NCBI GenBank assembly: GCA_022573605.1
Contig: JACZTQ010000041.1
Span: 1 to 14,972 of the forward strand
Direction of reading: 5' to 3'
DNA: 14,972 bases
Origin: Pseudomonadota bacterium
GTDB taxonomy: Bacteria; Pseudomonadota; Alphaproteobacteria; Rhodobacterales; Rhodobacteraceae
Position 1 is the stretch's first letter, and every line of letters begins with the position of its first letter. Below the pieces are notes generated by a model. It was not told where the DNA came from. It saw only the letters and a program-made list of their open reading frames with translations, and did no database searches. This document shows positions 14,583 through 14,972 of the stretch, in pieces. The translations under genes were made by a program, and so were the position numbers.

Positions 14583-14972
14583 TCAAGCGGAGCGCCGGTC
14601 CAGGCGCCAGTGCCGGACCAGAAGGCAGCCGATCGCCACGCCGAGGATGCTCGCCGCCAGGTCGGCCAGGTCGGGCACCCGGCCGGGCGAGAACATCTGG
14701 CCGAGCTCGAGCCAGGCGGCCAGCGAGCTCACCCCGGTGATCAGCCAGCTCTGCAATCCCCATCCGGCCGCGCCGACGACGATCAGCAGGCCGAACGCCG
14801 CCACGTGATTGAAGATCGCCGTCGCGCCCTCCAGCATGGCCACCGGCGGCAGTTTGAGGCCCGGATAGAGCGCCAGCAGGGTGATGACGACGCCGAGCGC
14901 GAAGAACGCGGCGTCGGGTCTGGCCCAGCCCGGACCCGGCCCGGGGCGGGACCCGCCGAGGCGCGCCAGAAC
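14583..14972 (-). CDS. VanZ-like membrane protein, partial (5' end beyond right edge)
   Basis: The frame is open from the right edge to a TGA at 14583, giving 129 residues without a start I can fix. The first part is Pro/Gly/Arg-rich, then a membrane helix (AAFFALGVVITLLALYPGL). A segment follows with NHVAAFGLLIVVGAAGWGLQ, then WLELGQMFSPGRVPDLADLA and a final hydrophobic helix (SILGVAIGCLLV). The ordered pattern H-x-x-A-F-x-L, then E-x-x-Q-x-F-x-P-G-R-x-x-D-x-x-D, then a last membrane helix, matches VanZ-like proteins; the classical family has four membrane segments and about 120-170 residues. Members often lie in polysaccharide loci but their role there is not established. A start at an ATG at 14843 would remove the first helix, so the longer partial frame is preferred. 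Confidence 0.75.
   Translation of the reverse strand, partial: VLARLGGSRPGPGPGWARPDAAFFALGVVITLLALYPGLKLPPVAMLEGATAIFNHVAAFGLLIVVGAAGWGLQSWLITGVSSLAAWLELGQMFSPGRVPDLADLAASILGVAIGCLLVRHWRLDRRSA

Noticed and set aside
1..14972. tRNA, rRNA, CRISPR arrays, insertion sequences and phage genes
   Set aside because: I saw no tRNA-like cloverleaf, regular repeat-spacer pattern, transposase or terminal inverted repeat anywhere in the window.

Overview
The window reads as one block of a surface-polysaccharide locus (O-antigen, capsule or exopolysaccharide) from a high-GC Gram-negative bacterium. The base composition, GC-rich codon choice and gene families suggest an alphaproteobacterium, perhaps Rhodospirillales, but no marker gene is present, so this placement is an inference. 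Every gene I can support lies on the minus strand, so transcription runs from the right edge to the left edge. Spacing is mostly zero to a few tens of bases, with several 4-bp stop/start overlaps (ATGA, GTGA, TTGA). This suggests a single translationally coupled operon that continues beyond both edges.

In transcription order (right to left): a partial VanZ-like membrane protein (14583-14972); a UbiG-type class I methyltransferase (13823-14437); a NodU/CmcH-type carbamoyltransferase (12044-13798); two FkbM-type methyltransferases (11075-11953, 10110-11078); a Wzx-type flippase (8481-10085); two more FkbM-type methyltransferases (7559-8488, 6593-7540); four GT-B family 4 glycosyltransferases (5426-6502, 4302-5429, 2986-4305, 1764-2963); a Wzy-type polymerase (248-1759); and the start of another probable glycosyltransferase (1-251).

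Together these make a coherent Wzx/Wzy-type pathway. The glycosyltransferases would build a repeat unit on a lipid carrier at the cytoplasmic face. The methyltransferases and the carbamoyltransferase would decorate its sugars. Wzx would flip the unit and Wzy would polymerise it. The initiating phosphoglycosyltransferase, chain-length regulator, export genes and sugar-nucleotide synthesis genes are not in this window.

The most notable points are the number of decorating enzymes (four divergent FkbM proteins, one further methyltransferase and one carbamoyltransferase) and a sharp low-GC island (about 6540-7440). That island holds one FkbM gene and looks recently acquired inside otherwise very GC-rich DNA. 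I found no tRNA, rRNA, CRISPR array, insertion sequence or convincing terminator. I see no clearly new kind of system; the interest lies in an unusually heavily modified glycan and the mosaic make-up of the operon.
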